Shown piece after piece: positions 63,522 to 64,000 of a DNA stretch of 64,000 bases (position 1 is the stretch's first letter; every line of letters begins with the position of its first letter). Position numbers and translations under genes: made by a program. The notes below the pieces were generated by a model. The model made no database searches and had not been told where the DNA came from. It was given only the letters and a program-made list of their open reading frames with translations. Location: positions 171,589 to 235,588 of the forward strand of contig NZ_ARXV01000007.1 in NCBI RefSeq assembly GCF_000756665.1. The letters run 5' to 3'. The stretch comes from Alcanivorax nanhaiticus. GTDB taxonomy: Bacteria; Pseudomonadota; Gammaproteobacteria; Pseudomonadales; Alcanivoracaceae.

Positions 63522-63545
63522 CAGGCGGTCAGCCCTTGCCGCCTG
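63522..63545. terminator. Hairpin between convergent yghU and MerR genes
   Basis: CAGGCGG and CCGCCTG pair across ten bases, straddling the end of the MerR gene. It could serve both convergent transcripts, but it has no T-run. Confidence 0.35.
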
Positions 63546-63960
63546 TTACGTTGTGGTCGTGTTGGCACTGACCATGATCATTGAGCACTTCAATGACCCG
63601 GCATTCCCCTTCATGTCCGTGAGCACATTCCTTGATCATTCGATCCAGCTCATCGCGCAGGGCGGTGAGTGAGCGAATCTGTGCCTGCACCGCATCCCGG
63701 TGACGTCGGGCGATGCTGTCGGCGTGCTGGTGGGAGGCACTCAGCGCCAGCAGTTCACGAATATCATCCAGGGTAAAACCCAATTCCCGCCCATGGCGGA
63801 TAAATTGCAGCCGTTCCCTGTGCTTCTGGTGGTAGCGGCGTTGCCCGCCCTCGCTGCGTGCCGGCTCTGGCATCAGCCCGATTTTTTCATAGTAGCGAAT
63901 GGTTTCTATCTTGCAGCCGGTGTCCCGGCTCAGAGCGCCAATGGAAAAAAGTGTGCTCAT
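63529..63960 (-). CDS. MerR-family metal-responsive regulator
   Basis: 143 residues with GGAGGGCAAC before the ATG. The helix-turn-helix (I-G-A-L-S-R-D-T-G-C-K-I-E-T-I-R-Y-Y-E-K) and long helix are followed by a C-terminal metal site rich in Cys and His: E-C-A-H-G-H-E-G-E-C-R-V-I-E-V-L-N-D-H-G-Q-C-Q-H-D-H. This resembles ZntR/CadR-type sensors of divalent soft metals. The target is probably beyond the window. Confidence 0.85.
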   Translation of the reverse strand: MSTLFSIGALSRDTGCKIETIRYYEKIGLMPEPARSEGGQRRYHQKHRERLQFIRHGRELGFTLDDIRELLALSASHQHADSIARRHRDAVQAQIRSLTALRDELDRMIKECAHGHEGECRVIEVLNDHGQCQHDHNVTGGKG

Positions 63961-64000
63961 GTTGCCCTCCGGAGCTTGGGAGTCTCTGAATAACTCCTTG

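Overview
The window looks like a chromosomal stretch of a moderately GC-rich marine gammaproteobacterium, most like Alcanivorax or a close hydrocarbon-degrading relative. This is inferred from the gene mix (PhoX-type phosphatase, PF10118-type hydrolase beside an AraC regulator, many SDR/ADH oxidoreductases, secreted repeat proteins with a C-terminal anchor, REP-like repeats, a Y1/RAYT transposase). No marker gene (rRNA, tRNA, rpoB) is present to settle it. I saw no rRNA, tRNA, CRISPR array or intact prophage.

Layout. 1-6.0 kb: the 5' part of a PhoX-type phosphatase, a cupredoxin-like protein, a glutamate-receptor-like ion channel, and a minus-strand signalling operon (response regulator, PAS histidine kinase, cysteine-rich protein of unknown function), then a hotdog thioesterase. 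6.1-12.3 kb: a heavy-metal RND efflux operon (small Cys/His protein, czcC, czcB, czcA) with a perfect 27-bp inverted repeat between czcC and czcB. 12.4-16.4 kb: an accessory patch with a NYN nuclease, an Abi_C protein, a decayed gene and a Y1/RAYT transposase with tandemly duplicated 5' sequence. 16.5-31.5 kb: mostly single genes and divergent regulator/target pairs (zf-TFIIB protein, alcohol dehydrogenases, FAD amine oxidase with TetR, Rieske-GltS fusion, NAD(P)H-binding protein with LysR, triple-repeat lipoprotein, dapA-like gene behind a leader and terminator, DUF2938 with MerR over a SoxR-type box). 31.6-42.4 kb: cytochrome c, a giant secreted cadherin/Ig-repeat protein divergent from an AraC regulator with a Fur-box-like site, a hybrid histidine kinase, and a second copy of the cysteine-rich family followed by a SpoIIAA-like protein. 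42.4-53.3 kb: katG, an SDR/TetR pair, small secreted proteins, cho, a PF10118 hydrolase divergent from a second AraC gene with a Fur-like box, and a catalytically degraded P4-type integrase. 53.3-64 kb: a 1048-aa Cache/SBP/HD-GYP phosphodiesterase, membrane and small proteins, a TetR next to a gene remnant, an MBL-fold hydrolase, an ATM1-type ABC exporter, a YghU-type GST and a metal-type MerR regulator.

Functional picture. The region is rich in sensing and stress functions: metals (Czc operon, MerR), oxidants (KatG with an OxyR-like half-site, SoxR-like box), c-di-GMP turnover (HD-GYP) and iron (two Fur-like sites before AraC genes). The best candidate for an undescribed system is the pair of paralogous cysteine-rich proteins. 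One is translationally coupled to a histidine kinase and the other sits beside a hybrid kinase locus and a SpoIIAA-like protein. The NYN plus Abi_C pair is the best defence candidate. All family names are from reading the sequence, not from database searches.
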